The position numbers and the translations under genes were made by a program. Positions 19,745 to 30,454 of a stretch of 64,000 nucleotides of DNA are shown piece by piece. Location of the stretch: assembly GCF_022230885.1 (NCBI RefSeq), contig NZ_JAKGCT010000004.1, positions 372,001 to 436,000 on the forward strand. Direction: 5' to 3'. The notes beneath the pieces are model-generated. The model was not told the DNA's origin, did not search any database, and saw only the letters and a program-made list of their open reading frames with translations. This DNA comes from Paenalcaligenes niemegkensis. Its GTDB lineage: Bacteria; Pseudomonadota; Gammaproteobacteria; Burkholderiales; Burkholderiaceae_B. Every line of letters starts with the position of its first letter. Positions within the stretch are counted from its first letter, which is position 1.

Positions 19745-20448
19745 CTAGCGGCCGGTTGTGTTGGATACTTGGATTAGCAGGTTGAGAATTAGTTCGTGCA
19801 AACCATCCCAGACAATTTGTACGCCTAGGCACAATAGTATAAAAGCCGAAAGACGCATGACGACAGCGGTTCCGTTTGAACCCAGCTTGTATAAAAACTG
19901 CGATGCAAAACGTAAACACAAATACACCACAAATGCAGCTGCGGCGAGCCCTGGCAGGGCGCCTGCCAGTTTGGTGGCACTCACTACTGCCGAATTGTCG
20001 TGCAGGGTCACGCCTACGGTCAGAGCGGCAGAAATCGACCCCGGGCCACACAGCATAGGGAAGGTCAGGGGGTAAAAGGCTTTGGATCGTACCTGCTCCC
20101 ACGAGTATTGCCCGGCCATGTCCTGCGCATGACTGGCATCGAAGTCAGTGGCACTGACGAGCCTCCATGCCGTTGCAATAACCAGCAGCCCGCCACCGAC
20201 CCGGATAATGGGAAGCGATATACCAAAAAATTCAACACGATATTGCCAGCCACCGTAGCCACGGCAAGCATGATGAAAATATTGATCGACACCCGTTTGG
20301 CCAGCTCAGTGCGTGCCGAGGTGGTCGCCCCTTCAGTGAGAGTCAGAAAAATAGGAGCAGCCGCCGGCGGATTCAGCATCGGCAGCAAGGTGGCGACGGT
20401 AAACAGAAAACTGCGACCAAAATCGAAAAATAAGGTTGAGCTATTCAT
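19745..20448 (-). CDS. MarC family (UPF0056) membrane protein, single-base frameshift
   Basis: A six-helix inner-membrane protein of unknown function (family also called NAAT/UPF0056). The N-terminal half shows LFTVATLLPMLNPPAAAPIFLTLTEG, in which the family motif NPxxxxPxFL is clear. The C-terminal half begins near DMAGQYSWEQVRSKAFYPLTFPMLCGPGSI, the second hallmark. The break is at 20225-20230, where six A (T in the gene) should be seven: the repaired reading is NFFGISLPIIRVGGGLLVIATAW. Repaired length is about 234 residues. It lies 20 bases after glnD on the minus strand. The former link to multiple antibiotic resistance has not held up for the family. Confidence 0.83.
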
Positions 20449-20468
20449 GGTGGGGCACGCGTAAGGCG

Positions 20469-23026
20469 TTAAATGGCGTCACTGATTTGACGTTCGAATT
20501 GACGCAAAATCGCTGCATTGTGCAAGCGTTCGCTCTGGAGCAGGAAGCTATCTTCAACGCGTTCGCCCAGGGTCATGATTTTTGCGGATTTCAAGTCTAT
20601 CTGATGATGTACGAATACGCGAGCCAAGTTAAACAATAAGCCCTTGCGGTCGGCGGTAACGATGCTTAAACGCCAAATGTGGCCATCTTGGTACGGACTC
20701 AGCTCAAAAGAGGGGGTAATGGGAAATGTACGAGCCTGTGTTGAGCTTGCTCCTACGTACTGCTTATCCAGAGATGCGGGCTCGTCTGCAGGAGCTACCA
20801 AGGCGCGTTCAAAATCGATTTTAAGCTTGTGATCCAGCTTGGCATCGTTCAATAATATCTGTGGCACCAGGACCACAAAGCTATCAAGTGCCCATCCGTG
20901 GGTGGTTGTATAGATGCGGGCATCTTGAATGCTAAGTGAGTACTGGTCAAAGAACGCACAGATTTCCATGAAAAGATCAGGGCGGTCCTGGGTGTATACC
21001 AGTACTTGACGAGTTTCCCCCGGCCCAAAGGGCGAGAGTAGACGACAGGCGCAGGGTTGAGCAACGCACCGTATAACGAGGCGGTATGCCAGATAATATC
21101 GCTGCTGTCATGGCGTAAGAAATAATCAAGATTAAGGACTGACCAGAAGTTGTCAATATCGCCTTGGTTAATGCCCTTCTTCAAGAGTGAAGTTATTGCT
21201 ACGCTTTTTCGTTGGGCCAAGACTGTACTGGTCTGAAAGTTATCGTCGCCTAAGGCACGTCGGCTAAGATGATAGAGATCGTCAAGAAGCTTGGCTTTCC
21301 ACGAGTTCCATATTGTTGGGCTTGTGCCCCGTATGTCGGCTACCGTCAGTAAATATAATGCGGTTAGGTTTTTTGTGCTTTTTACATGCCTTGCAAATTC
21401 AGCAACAACTTCCGGATTGCTGATGTCACGTTTTTGCGCCACGAGCGACATACTTAAGTGATCTTTTACTAAATACACGACCAATGCGGTGTCTTCGAGA
21501 CTTAGTCCATGTTGATGGCAAAAGCGTTCGGCATCGACGGCGCCCAAGGCTGAATGGTTTCCGCCACGGCCTTTTGCTATATCGTGAAATAAGGCGGCAA
21601 TATAAAGCAGCCAGTACTTATCAAAGTCAGTAGCTAGCTGGGTTGCCAGACTGTGATCGTGCGCATGTTCGGCCATTGTAAAACGACGTAAATTACGTAT
21701 GACCATCAACGTATGTTGATCAACGGTATAGGCATGAAACAAATCATGCTGCATCTGACCTACGATTCGCCGGAAAACAGGCAGATAGCGAGGCAGAATA
21801 TTAAGCATGGTCATTAGGCGCAAGGCCTGAACGACTCCTCTGGGCTGCTTGAAAACCTGTATGAATAATGATCTGTTTTTTGCACTAAGACGGAAATTTT
21901 CATCAATCAAGCGGCGGGCATGCCACAGTGCTCTTAAGGTTCTCGCGCTCATGCCTTGTAGTTGAGGATGTTGCTGCAAGTGCAGGAATGCGGTGAAAAT
22001 CAGGCCAGGATTGTGCTGTATGGCCTGTTCGTCTTTTAGTTCGAGCCGATTGTTGGTGATCTCGAAATCATTATCAATGGTCGTAGGAAGTCGCTCGCTG
22101 GAAAAAAACAAACGTTCCTCAAGGCCCTGCATCAAAATGGTGTTTAACTGTGAAACCACCCGGGCAGCCCAATAGTAACGCTGCATCAAGTGTTCGCTTG
22201 CCAGGCGTCCGGGCGAGGGCTGAAAGCCGTAGACTTCAGCCAGCCTGGGCTGCAGGTCGAACAACAGGCGGTCTTCCGCTCGTCCGCAGAGCAAATGAAG
22301 TTCGATGCGTACACGCATAAAAGCCAGGCTGACGCGTCGTAGGGCGCGCAGTTCTGCCTCGGTCAGTAATTTGCTGGCCGCAATGTCACTCCAGGTTCGT
22401 CCCAGACCGGCAGCCTGGGCAAGCCACTGCAAAACCTGCAGGTCGCGCAGGCCTCCGGGAGATTCTTTGCAATTCGGTTCAAGGGCGTAGGGGGTGTCAT
22501 GATAGCGATGGTGCCGTTGCCGCATCTCGACCCGTTTGGCCAGATAGAATGCCTGGGGGTCGATTTGATCATGAAGGCATTGACTAAGTTCTTCAGCGGC
22601 CCCTGGAAATCCGGCGATGCAGCGTAGCTCTAGCAAGGAGGTCTGGGTAGCGATGTCGGTCTGTGCTTCGTCGAGGCATTGCCCCAGTGTACGCACAGCA
22701 TGGGCGGGCTTGAGGCCGATATCCCACATGGCCGCCAGCAAACGTTCGATAAGCTGGGTATCAGCCTGCCCGGGCTCTTCCTTGAGTAAAATCAGAATAT
22801 CAATATCTGATTCGGGGTAGAGCTCTTGACGGCCATACCCGCCCACGGCACATAAGGCTGCGTGGGCGGGCAGGGAGTAGCTCATTAGTAACGCCCGGAG
22901 GGAGCGGTCTACAACATGGCTGAGCCGACGCAGCAGCAAATCGGGACGCCGGTTTCTCTCATAGCGGCTGAGTGCGCGCTGCCTATGTTTTAGATAGTTG
23001 TTCCGGTAAGTTTCAGGCGAGCTCAT
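20469..23026 (-). CDS. glnD: PII uridylyltransferase/uridylyl-removing enzyme GlnD, single-base frameshift
   Basis: The nitrogen sensor that uridylylates and deuridylylates PII proteins according to glutamine level; about 852 residues after repair. The nucleotidyltransferase domain has GGYGRQELYPESDIDILIL near residue 62, with the catalytic DxD. The HD domain has FHDIAKGRGGNHSALG near 480. Two C-terminal ACT domains (VLVYTQDRPDLF and LSIVTADRKGLLFNLARVF) sense glutamine. The break lies around 21024-21032: adding one base to the short C or T run gives YSRPFGPGETRQVLVYTQD, whereas the unrepaired frame loses both ACT domains. It starts 9 bases after map, as in E. coli map-glnD. Confidence 0.92.
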
Positions 23027-23035
23027 TGGAGGCCT

Positions 23036-23848
23036 TTAGCGCTTGAAGCCTTCTACGAAAGCCGGCGGTTCAGGCATTTCGGGCGACACCGTCAATACTT
23101 CGTAACCGGTTTCGGTAACTAAGATAGAGTGCTCCCACTGTGCAGAAAGACTGCGGTCCCGGGTGACGACGGTCCACTGATCGGGAAGTGTACGGATATC
23201 ACGGCGTCCGGCGTTGATCATAGGCTCGATGGTAAAAATCATGCCTGGCTTCAAGACTTCGCCAGTGCCGGCCTTTCCGTAATGCAAGACCTGGGGGTCC
23301 TGGTGAAACTGCTGGCCTACGCCGTGCCCGCAGTATTCGCGCACCACAGAATAATTTCGACCTTCAGCATGCTGCTGAATAGCATGCGCCACGTCGCCCA
23401 GACGGGCACCGGGTTTGACCTGCTCTATACCCAGCCACATGCATTCGTAAGTGGTTTCGACTAGCCTGCGAGCCAAAATTGAAGGCTCGCCTACGTAATA
23501 CATACGGCTGGTATCGCCGAACCATCCATCTTTGATTACAGTGACGTCGATGTTCATGATATCGCCGTTTTTCAATACCTTGTCGCTAGGAATACCGTGA
23601 CAAATAACGTGGTTGATTGATGTGCAGATTGAACCAGGAAACGGCGGGTAGCCCGGAGGCGCATAACCTACAGTGGCCGACTTGACGTTTAAAGTGTTGG
23701 TGATGAAATCCATACATAGACGGTCAAGTTCGGCGGTGCTGATTCCAGCCTTGATATGCTCACTGAGAAAATCCAGGGTAGCTGCGGCAGCCTGACATGC
23801 TGCACGCATTTTGTCTAAATCTGTAGGGTCTGTGACAATAATGCTCAT
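23036..23848 (-). CDS. map: Methionine aminopeptidase type I
   Basis: A 270-residue metallopeptidase that removes the initiator methionine from nascent proteins. The fold signatures are present: HVICHGIPSDKVLKNGDIMNIDVTV contains the conserved His and the first metal-binding Asp, GDTSRMYYVG the second Asp, REYCGHGVGQQFHQDP the metal-binding His, FTIEPMIN a metal-binding Glu, and AQWEHSILVTETGYEVLT the last Glu. The gene diverges from rpsB, a conserved arrangement, and is followed at 9 bases by glnD. Confidence 0.97.
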   Translation of the reverse strand: MSIIVTDPTDLDKMRAACQAAAATLDFLSEHIKAGISTAELDRLCMDFITNTLNVKSATVGYAPPGYPPFPGSICTSINHVICHGIPSDKVLKNGDIMNIDVTVIKDGWFGDTSRMYYVGEPSILARRLVETTYECMWLGIEQVKPGARLGDVAHAIQQHAEGRNYSVVREYCGHGVGQQFHQDPQVLHYGKAGTGEVLKPGMIFTIEPMINAGRRDIRTLPDQWTVVTRDRSLSAQWEHSILVTETGYEVLTVSPEMPEPPAFVEGFKR

Positions 23849-24322
23849 AGTGACTTGAATATATAGGTTAAAGAATAGTAGAATTATAGGCTTTCCTAAA
23901 TTCTAGCTATAGCTTTTGGATCTTTATGCTCTAGGTTAGGGGATTAGGGATAGCTGGTTGTAGTAGTTTAATGTGCTTAATAGTGCTTAATGTCTGTATT
24001 GAGACACAGCGTAAAAGACTGCAACATAAAGAAGGCAGCAACAGTAGAGTTGGCTGCCTGGCAGGTTTAGCTTAAGCCCAAGGTTCTGTTTAGTGTAAAC
24101 CTTGCGCTCGGCTTTAGGTACTAAAGTACCAAATTAGTATGGCGGTCGTAGCCGCCAGATCGTAGATCCGGGTTGTGAAGCAGTCGCAATTGCAATCAGC
24201 CCTGACTATTTAATAGTAGTAAATCGCGCGCCACTCGTCTCGGGGTGTCTGGGAACATACACAGTGTGTAGGGTCCTTACCGGATACAGAGCAGGTGCAA
24301 GAAAAAACCCTCGGAGAAAACC
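23849..24322. promoter_or_regulatory. map/rpsB divergent intergenic region with structured rpsB leader
   Basis: This 474-base gap holds no credible gene. On the map side is a TATAAT box. In the middle are two tandem copies of GTGCTTAAT (23973-23981 and 23983-23991, 10-base period). Closer to rpsB are several hairpins that could form in an rpsB leader RNA: GGCAGCAAC/GTTGGCTGCC (24034-24058, one bulge), GGTAC-TAAA-GTACC (24117-24130), TGGCGG/CCGCCA (24140-24157) and GATC-GTA-GATC (24159-24169). The rpsB ATG follows CTCGGAGAAAACC, a good ribosome-binding site. In E. coli the rpsB leader mediates S2 autoregulation; whether this one does is inference. Confidence 0.5.
23883..23888 (-). promoter_or_regulatory. 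Candidate -10 box of map-glnD
   Basis: On the minus strand, 23888-23883 reads TATAAT, 35 bases upstream of the map ATG. No convincing -35 hexamer is seen at the usual distance. Confidence 0.4.
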
Positions 24323-25099
24323 ATGTCTTTAATGCGTGAAATGTTAGAAGCCGGTGTCCACTTTGGTCACCAGACCCGTTTCTGGAACCCAAAGATGGAG
24401 CAATACATCTTTGGCCAGCGTAACCGTATTCATATTATTAACCTCGAGAAAACCGTTGTTAATTATCTGGATGCACAGAAATTCATCAGCCAGTTGGCTG
24501 GTCGTGGTGGCAATGTGCTGTTTGTTGGTACAAAGCGTGCTGCTCGCGAACTCGTTGCAGCCGAAGCCGAGCGTTGCGGCATGCCTTACGTCGACAGTCG
24601 CTGGTTGGGCGGCATGATGACTAACTTCAAAACCGTAAAAACCTCCATTAAACGTCTAAAAGACATGGAAGTTCAGCTTGCCGATGGCGGCCTTGAGCGC
24701 ATGACCAAAAAAGAAGGTCTGCTGTTCGAGCGCGAAATGGAAAAGCTGAATAAATCCATTGGTGGTATCAAAAACATGGGCAAACTGCCAGACGCCCTGT
24801 TTGTTATTGACGTCGGCTACCACAAAATTGCTATTGCAGAAGCACGCACCCTGGGCATTCCAGTCGTTGCTGTTGTCGATACCAACCACTCCCCAGAAGG
24901 CTTGGCTAAAGTGATTCCTGGTAACGATGACTCGGCCAAAGCCATTGCGTTGTACGCACGCGGCATGGCTGATGCTGTACTCGAAGGTCGCAACCAGGCG
25001 CTTAGCGGCTTGGTTGAAGAAATTCGTGAAGGCGAAGAGTTCGTTGAAGTTGAAGCTCCAGCTGAAGCTCAGCAGGAAGAAGCTGGCAGCGAAGAGTAA
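24323..25099 (+). CDS. rpsB: 30S ribosomal protein S2
   Basis: A 258-residue S2 protein. The N-terminus [22 protein letters not shown] is the ribosomal S2 signature, and [23 protein letters not shown] plus [15 protein letters not shown] confirm the family. The C-terminal tail is acidic ([21 protein letters not shown] in two parts), common in betaproteobacterial S2. It binds the 30S head-platform junction and recruits S1. It is the first gene of the long rpsB-tsf-pyrH-frr run, with a hairpin between rpsB and tsf that may reduce downstream expression. Confidence 0.98.
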   Translation: MSLMREMLEAGVHFGHQTRFWNPKMEQYIFGQRNRIHIINLEKTVVNYLDAQKFISQLAGRGGNVLFVGTKRAARELVAAEAERCGMPYVDSRWLGGMMTNFKTVKTSIKRLKDMEVQLADGGLERMTKKEGLLFEREMEKLNKSIGGIKNMGKLPDALFVIDVGYHKIAIAEARTLGIPVVAVVDTNHSPEGLAKVIPGNDDSAKAIALYARGMADAVLEGRNQALSGLVEEIREGEEFVEVEAPAEAQQEEAGSEE

Positions 25100-25180
25100 T
25101 TCGCTAAAACCCTGCTTTATGCAGGTGGTGGCTGTTGTTGTCATGATCCCTAAACAGCCATCGCTTATGATTTCGCATCA

Positions 25181-25206
25181 GCCCCGGTTCAGCCGGGGCG
25201 TGTTTT
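25181..25206 (+). terminator. Hairpin between rpsB and tsf (attenuator-like)
   Basis: GCCCCGG (25181-25187), loop TTCAG, CCGGGGC (25193-25199), followed by GTGTTTTA. The stem is GC-rich and perfect with a modest T-run. Placed inside the rpsB-tsf operon, it is more likely a partial terminator or processing site than an operon end. Confidence 0.5.
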
Positions 25207-25224
25207 ACAGAATTGGAGAAAATC

Positions 25225-26100
25225 GTGGCCCAAATCACAGCATCGATGGTTAAAGAACTGCGCGAGAAAACTGACGCGCCCATGATGGAATGCAAAAAGG
25301 CATTGGTTGAAACGGATGGCGACCTTGCTAAAGCCGAAGAGCTTTTACGCGTTAAGCTGGGAAGCAAAGCTAGTAAAGCCGCTTCTCGCATTACTGCCGA
25401 AGGCCTGGTCGGGGTATATATTGCTGAAGGCAATAAGGTTGGTGCGATTGTTGAAATCAACTGTGAAACAGACTTCGTAGCCAAAAACGAAGACTTCATC
25501 AACTTTGTTGACCAAATCGCCAAGCTGGTTACCGAAAACAACCCGGCTGATGTAGCAGATTTGGCTCAGAAGCCATTGGCTGGCGGCACAGTAGAAAGCG
25601 TGCGTGCCGAATTGGTGGGACGTATCGGCGAAAACATCTCGGTTCGTCGCTTCCAGCGTTTTGAGACCAATGATCAGTTGGCTCAATACGTACACGGTGG
25701 CCGCATTGCTTCCTTAGTCGATTTTTCTGGTTCCGAAGACGTCGGTAAAGATCTGGCGATGCACATCGCGGCTACACGTCCTAAAGCTTTAGACGCTAGT
25801 GGTGTCAACCCGGCCGACATTGAAGCCGAGCGTTCTGTGGCTTCGCAAAAAGCAGCAGAATCCGGTAAGCCAGAAGAGATCGTCAAGAAAATGGTTGAAG
25901 GTTCCGTCGCCAAGTTCTTGAAAGAAGTCACATTGCTTTCTCAGCCTTTTGTTAAAAACGACAAGCTTAGCGTCGAACAGATGTTGAAAGAGCAAGGCGC
26001 CAAAATTTCCGGCTACGCATTATATGTGGTTGGTGAGGGTATCGAGCGTCGTACCGAAGACTTTGCCGCTGAGGTTGCTGCCGCACAGTCTGGCAACTAA
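25225..26100 (+). CDS. tsf: Translation elongation factor Ts
   Basis: 291 residues from GTG at 25225. An in-frame TTG at 25213 is part of the ribosome-binding site TTGGAGAAAATC and is not the start. The N-terminal UBA-like domain begins [26 protein letters not shown], with the EF-Ts signature, and the core carries [12 protein letters not shown], where the conserved TDF motif contacts EF-Tu. It catalyses GDP release from EF-Tu. The gene is complete and is followed by a hairpin that may separate it from pyrH. Confidence 0.98.
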   Translation: MAQITASMVKELREKTDAPMMECKKALVETDGDLAKAEELLRVKLGSKASKAASRITAEGLVGVYIAEGNKVGAIVEINCETDFVAKNEDFINFVDQIAKLVTENNPADVADLAQKPLAGGTVESVRAELVGRIGENISVRRFQRFETNDQLAQYVHGGRIASLVDFSGSEDVGKDLAMHIAATRPKALDASGVNPADIEAERSVASQKAAESGKPEEIVKKMVEGSVAKFLKEVTLLSQPFVKNDKLSVEQMLKEQGAKISGYALYVVGEGIERRTEDFAAEVAAAQSGN

Positions 26101-26125
26101 ACGTTGCTGTTATCTGGTTTTACCT

Positions 26126-26156
26126 TGGCAGGTGCCTTAATATGGCACCTGCCATT
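26126..26156 (+). terminator. Strong hairpin after tsf
   Basis: TGGCAGGTGCC (26126-26136) pairs perfectly with GGCACCTGCCA (26144-26154) around TTAATAT. Only two T follow, so termination may be incomplete. The core GGCAGGTGC is shared with the terminator after lpdA. Confidence 0.55.
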
Positions 26157-26164
26157 GCGCATGA

Positions 26165-26922
<758 letters not shown>

Positions 26923-26935
26923 TACAGGAATAAAC

Positions 26936-27496
26936 ATGAGTCTGTCAGAAATTCGTACATCGGCCGAGAGCCGGATGAATCGTTCTATAGAAGCCTTGCA
27001 AACCAGCTTGGGGAAGATCCGGACCGGTCGCGCTCATGCGGGTTTGCTCGATCACGTCACTGTCGACTACTACGGTTCGCCCGTGCCAGTAAGTCAGGTG
27101 GCTAACGTGAGTGTTCTTGATGCACGCACCCTGAGCCTGCAGGTATGGGAAAAGCAAATGGCCCAGGTCGTAGACAAGGCCATTCGTGAGTCCGACCTGG
27201 GCTTGAACCCTATTTCCCTTGGCGAGACCATACGTGTGCCAATGCCCGCTCTTACCGAAGAGCGACGACGTGATCTTACGCGTTTAGTGCGCTCTGAAGG
27301 CGAGGACGCCAAGGTTGCTGTACGTAACCTGCGCCGCGATGCCAACGACACAGCTAAGCGTATGCTTAAAGACAAAGAGATCTCTGAAGACGATGAACGT
27401 CGTTTTCAAGATGAAATCCAGCGCCTTACCGATAAATTTGTTGCTGAAATCGACAAAATAGTTTCGGTAAAAGAAGCTGAGGTCATGACGGTTTAA
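26936..27496 (+). CDS. frr: Ribosome recycling factor
   Basis: 186 residues from the ATG at 26936, the usual RRF length (185). The open frame extends further upstream, but that part overlaps pyrH and is not homologous. [21 protein letters not shown] starts the long helical domain I, and [23 protein letters not shown] and [22 protein letters not shown] are RRF signatures. It splits post-termination ribosomes together with EF-G. Spacing after pyrH is 13 bases, with an ACAGGAAT ribosome-binding site. Confidence 0.97.
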   Translation: MSLSEIRTSAESRMNRSIEALQTSLGKIRTGRAHAGLLDHVTVDYYGSPVPVSQVANVSVLDARTLSLQVWEKQMAQVVDKAIRESDLGLNPISLGETIRVPMPALTEERRRDLTRLVRSEGEDAKVAVRNLRRDANDTAKRMLKDKEISEDDERRFQDEIQRLTDKFVAEIDKIVSVKEAEVMTV

Positions 27497-27519
27497 TACC
27501 GTCAATACAGGTGGACGCG

Positions 27520-28278
27520 ATGTCTGTTAGCTCGACACAATCAATCCCTGTGTGCAGTGATATCCCGCGCCACCTGGCCATCATTATGGATGGCAACGGC
27601 CGTTGGGCAACACGCCGAATGCTTCCGCGCACAGCGGGGCATATGCGGGGCGTGCAGGCCGTTCGACGTGTTGTCGAGGCTTGCGGCCGTCAGGGTGTTG
27701 AATACCTGACCTTGTTTGCTTTTAGCTCTGAAAACTGGCGACGCCCCCAAGAAGAAGTCTCGTTGCTGATGCGTCTTTTTGTCCAGACCTTAGAAAAAGA
27801 GGTTGGCAAGTTAAGTGATCAGGGCGTGCGTTTGCGTGTGGTGGGCGATCTAAGAGCCTTTGAACCCCGTCTGCGTGATCTTATCCGTGCCGCCGAAGAC
27901 CGTACCCAGCACAACTCGGCATTGCAGCTGACGATTGCCGCTAATTATGGTGGACGCTGGGATATCTTGCAGGCCACTCGTCAACTGTTGCTATCCAGAC
28001 CAGAGTTACTCACTCAGCCTGAGCTGCTCGATGAAAACGCTCTATCGCCTTATCTGTCGATGGCCTATGCCCCCGAACCCGATCTTTTCATTCGTACAGG
28101 TGGCGAGCAGCGAATTTCTAATTTTTTAATTTGGCAATTGGCCTACACTGAGCTTTATTTCACAGAAAGCTATTGGCCTGATTTTGGCGCCAAAGACCTG
28201 CAAGCTGCATTTCAATGGTATGCCAACCGCGAACGTCGCTTTGGGCGTACCAGCGCTCAGATCGCACTCCAACCCTAA
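27520..28278 (+). CDS. uppS: Undecaprenyl diphosphate synthase
   Basis: 252 residues from the ATG at 27520, chosen over the in-frame GTG at 27511 because AGGTGG sits 5 bases before the ATG. The cis-prenyltransferase signature [14 protein letters not shown] near residue 23 contains the catalytic Asp, and [15 protein letters not shown] and [24 protein letters not shown] (in two pieces) are conserved substrate-binding regions. It makes the C55 lipid carrier for peptidoglycan and other envelope polymers. The next gene, cdsA, starts 10 bases after the stop. Confidence 0.97.
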   Translation: MSVSSTQSIPVCSDIPRHLAIIMDGNGRWATRRMLPRTAGHMRGVQAVRRVVEACGRQGVEYLTLFAFSSENWRRPQEEVSLLMRLFVQTLEKEVGKLSDQGVRLRVVGDLRAFEPRLRDLIRAAEDRTQHNSALQLTIAANYGGRWDILQATRQLLLSRPELLTQPELLDENALSPYLSMAYAPEPDLFIRTGGEQRISNFLIWQLAYTELYFTESYWPDFGAKDLQAAFQWYANRERRFGRTSAQIALQP

Positions 28279-28288
28279 CGAGGCGACC

Positions 28289-29176
28289 ATGCTTGGACAG
28301 CGTATTATCACTGCCGTTGTGCTCATTGCAGTTCTTGTTTTGGCCATGTTCCTGCCTTCGCTGTGGCCCATGACGGTCTTGCTTGCGCTTGCCGCCGCCT
28401 GTGCGCTTTGGGAGTGGCTCAGACTAACATGGTCTGGCTCATCCGGATTTATGGCTCCCCTGATAGGCCTGCTGCTGTTTGTCGGCATGCTGTACCTAGC
28501 TTATGGCTGGCAGCCGTCATTGGATATGCAGGTGTGGGCCAAAGAAGCCAGGGCACATGTGTTTCTTGTGTTTTTGCCTTTGGTGGTTCTTTATTGGGCC
28601 ATAGGGGTGAGCTTGATGCTCGGCTTTGCCCAGACCCAGAAGCAGGCCTCCAAGGTGGCTTTAAGTATTTTTGGTGTTTTCGCGGTTTTTATAGCATGGG
28701 CTTCGTTGAACGAAATGCTGATGTATCGTGGTGGCATCTACCTGTTATCGATGATGGCCATTGTCTGGGTTGCTGATATTGCGGCGTATTTTGCCGGAAA
28801 GGCGTGGGGCAAGAAGAAGCTGGCTCCTCGTATAAGCCCCGGGAAAACATGGGCTGGTTTTTTTGGTGGAATGCTAGGCGTTATTGCCTACGTGTTTCTA
28901 ACGGGCCGGATCGAGGGTAGCTATGCACATGATTTAGCCATGCGTTGGCCATGGTTTGGTGTGGTGGCAATAGCTGCAGGGCTGGCTGCACTTTCGGTCA
29001 TGGGCGACCTATTTGAGTCACTGCTGAAAAGGCGCGCTGGCGTCAAGGATTCAAGTAACCTGCTTCCTGGCCATGGCGGTGTATTCGATCGTATCGACGC
29101 ACTCCTTCCTGTCGCGCCTGTTGCATTGGTCCTTGGTGGTCCATTCCTCGAAATGCTCAGCGTCGCAGCAAACTAA
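28289..29176 (+). CDS. cdsA: Phosphatidate cytidylyltransferase (CDP-diglyceride synthase)
   Basis: 295 residues from the ATG at 28289, with AACGAGGCGACC as ribosome-binding site; the longer open frame reaches back into uppS. A polytopic membrane enzyme with about eight helices. The CDS signature is SVMGDLFESLLKRRAGVKDS followed by NLLPGHGGVFDRIDAL near the C-terminus. KKKLAPRISPGKTWAGFFGG upstream is also conserved. It makes CDP-diacylglycerol, the precursor of all membrane phospholipids. Order uppS-cdsA-dxr-rseP-bamA is the standard proteobacterial one. Confidence 0.97.
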   Translation: MLGQRIITAVVLIAVLVLAMFLPSLWPMTVLLALAAACALWEWLRLTWSGSSGFMAPLIGLLLFVGMLYLAYGWQPSLDMQVWAKEARAHVFLVFLPLVVLYWAIGVSLMLGFAQTQKQASKVALSIFGVFAVFIAWASLNEMLMYRGGIYLLSMMAIVWVADIAAYFAGKAWGKKKLAPRISPGKTWAGFFGGMLGVIAYVFLTGRIEGSYAHDLAMRWPWFGVVAIAAGLAALSVMGDLFESLLKRRAGVKDSSNLLPGHGGVFDRIDALLPVAPVALVLGGPFLEMLSVAAN

Positions 29177-29235
29177 GCGGCTTCGCCGGTCGAATTCGCA
29201 TGGCGCTAGCCAGTCTTTATTAAAGAAGCGTATTA

Positions 29236-30435
29236 ATGAGTTTTCAACGCGTATGTATATTGGGTTCTACCGGCTCCATCGGCTGTAGCACCCTTGATGT
29301 TATTGCCCGCCATTCTCAAACAATGGCGGTCTACGCATTATCGGCATACAGCCGCATGGAAAAGCTCGCCGAACAAGCGCTGCAGTACCAGGTGCAAGTT
29401 GTGGTGGTGCCCGACGGTGACGCCGCCACGCAATTTATACAGGCCTACGGCAAGGGCTCTTTGCCCGAAATTCGTATAGGCGAACCAGGCTTAATTGAAA
29501 CCGCTTCCGATTCAGCTGTTGATACTGTCATGGCAGCTATTGTGGGGGCCGCCTGCCTTGCGCCAGTTCTGGCGGCTGCAAGGGCAGGCAAGCGTATTCT
29601 GCTGGCGAATAAGGAAGCACTGGTTGCTGCTGGTGGCTTATTCATGGACGCGGTTCGCCAAGGAAATGCCAGCCTGATTCCTATAGACAGCGAACACAAT
29701 GCCATTTTTCAGTGTCTGCCCGAAGCGTCGCGTCATCACATTATTAGCGAAGCGCCCAAAAGCATACGTCGGTTATTGCTAACTGCTTCCGGCGGGCCAT
29801 TTCGCACTCTTGATCTTAATGACCTGGCCAGCGTCACTCCAGAGCAGGCCTGTGCGCATCCTAACTGGAGCATGGGCAAAAAAATCTCGGTCGATTCCGC
29901 GACTATGCTGAATAAGGGGCTAGAAGTCATCGAGGCTCATTGGCTGTTTGCGATGCCGGCTGACAAAATTGATGTGGTCATCCATCCCCAAAGTCTGATT
30001 CATTCGATGGTCGAATATATAGATGGCTCGGTGCTCGCTCAGCTCGGCCAGCCCGATATGCGCACTTCCATTGCCTATGGCCTGGGCTTTCCTGAACGTA
30101 TAGAAAGCGGCGTTGGGCTGCTGGGTCTCACTGCCATGGGCCGGCTAGACTTCGAAGAGCCTGATTTCGAGCGCTTTCCTTGTCTGAAGCTGTCTTTTGA
30201 AGCTCTGGCAACGTCACAGGCGGCATGTATTACCCTGAATGCGGCCAACGAGGTTGCAGTGGATCTGTTTTTAAAGCGTAAAATTTCATATAACGATATT
30301 CCGCGTGTTATCTCAAACAGCATTGAAAGAGTGGTAGGCATGAATACTCCTGCATTAGACTGCCTGGAATCCGTGCTGGGTGTTGATCACGAATCGCGCA
30401 TCATCGCCCGTGGCCTCTGCAGCTCTGCGGCTTGA
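29236..30435 (+). CDS. dxr: 1-deoxy-D-xylulose 5-phosphate reductoisomerase
   Basis: A 399-residue Dxr, the usual length (E. coli 398). The NADPH site is [16 protein letters not shown] near residue 7. [15 protein letters not shown] near 131 and [16 protein letters not shown] near 155 carry the metal and substrate ligands, and [20 protein letters not shown] near 215 is the flexible-loop region with conserved lysines. It commits the MEP pathway to isoprenoids, consistent with uppS two genes upstream. Frame intact. Confidence 0.98.
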   Translation: MSFQRVCILGSTGSIGCSTLDVIARHSQTMAVYALSAYSRMEKLAEQALQYQVQVVVVPDGDAATQFIQAYGKGSLPEIRIGEPGLIETASDSAVDTVMAAIVGAACLAPVLAAARAGKRILLANKEALVAAGGLFMDAVRQGNASLIPIDSEHNAIFQCLPEASRHHIISEAPKSIRRLLLTASGGPFRTLDLNDLASVTPEQACAHPNWSMGKKISVDSATMLNKGLEVIEAHWLFAMPADKIDVVIHPQSLIHSMVEYIDGSVLAQLGQPDMRTSIAYGLGFPERIESGVGLLGLTAMGRLDFEEPDFERFPCLKLSFEALATSQAACITLNAANEVAVDLFLKRKISYNDIPRVISNSIERVVGMNTPALDCLESVLGVDHESRIIARGLCSSAA

Positions 30436-30454
30436 TTTCTTAAGGGCATAGTTC

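Noticed and set aside
23939-23950. TTAGGG-like repeats near map
   Set aside because: Only two imperfect copies; chance in a short A/G-rich stretch.
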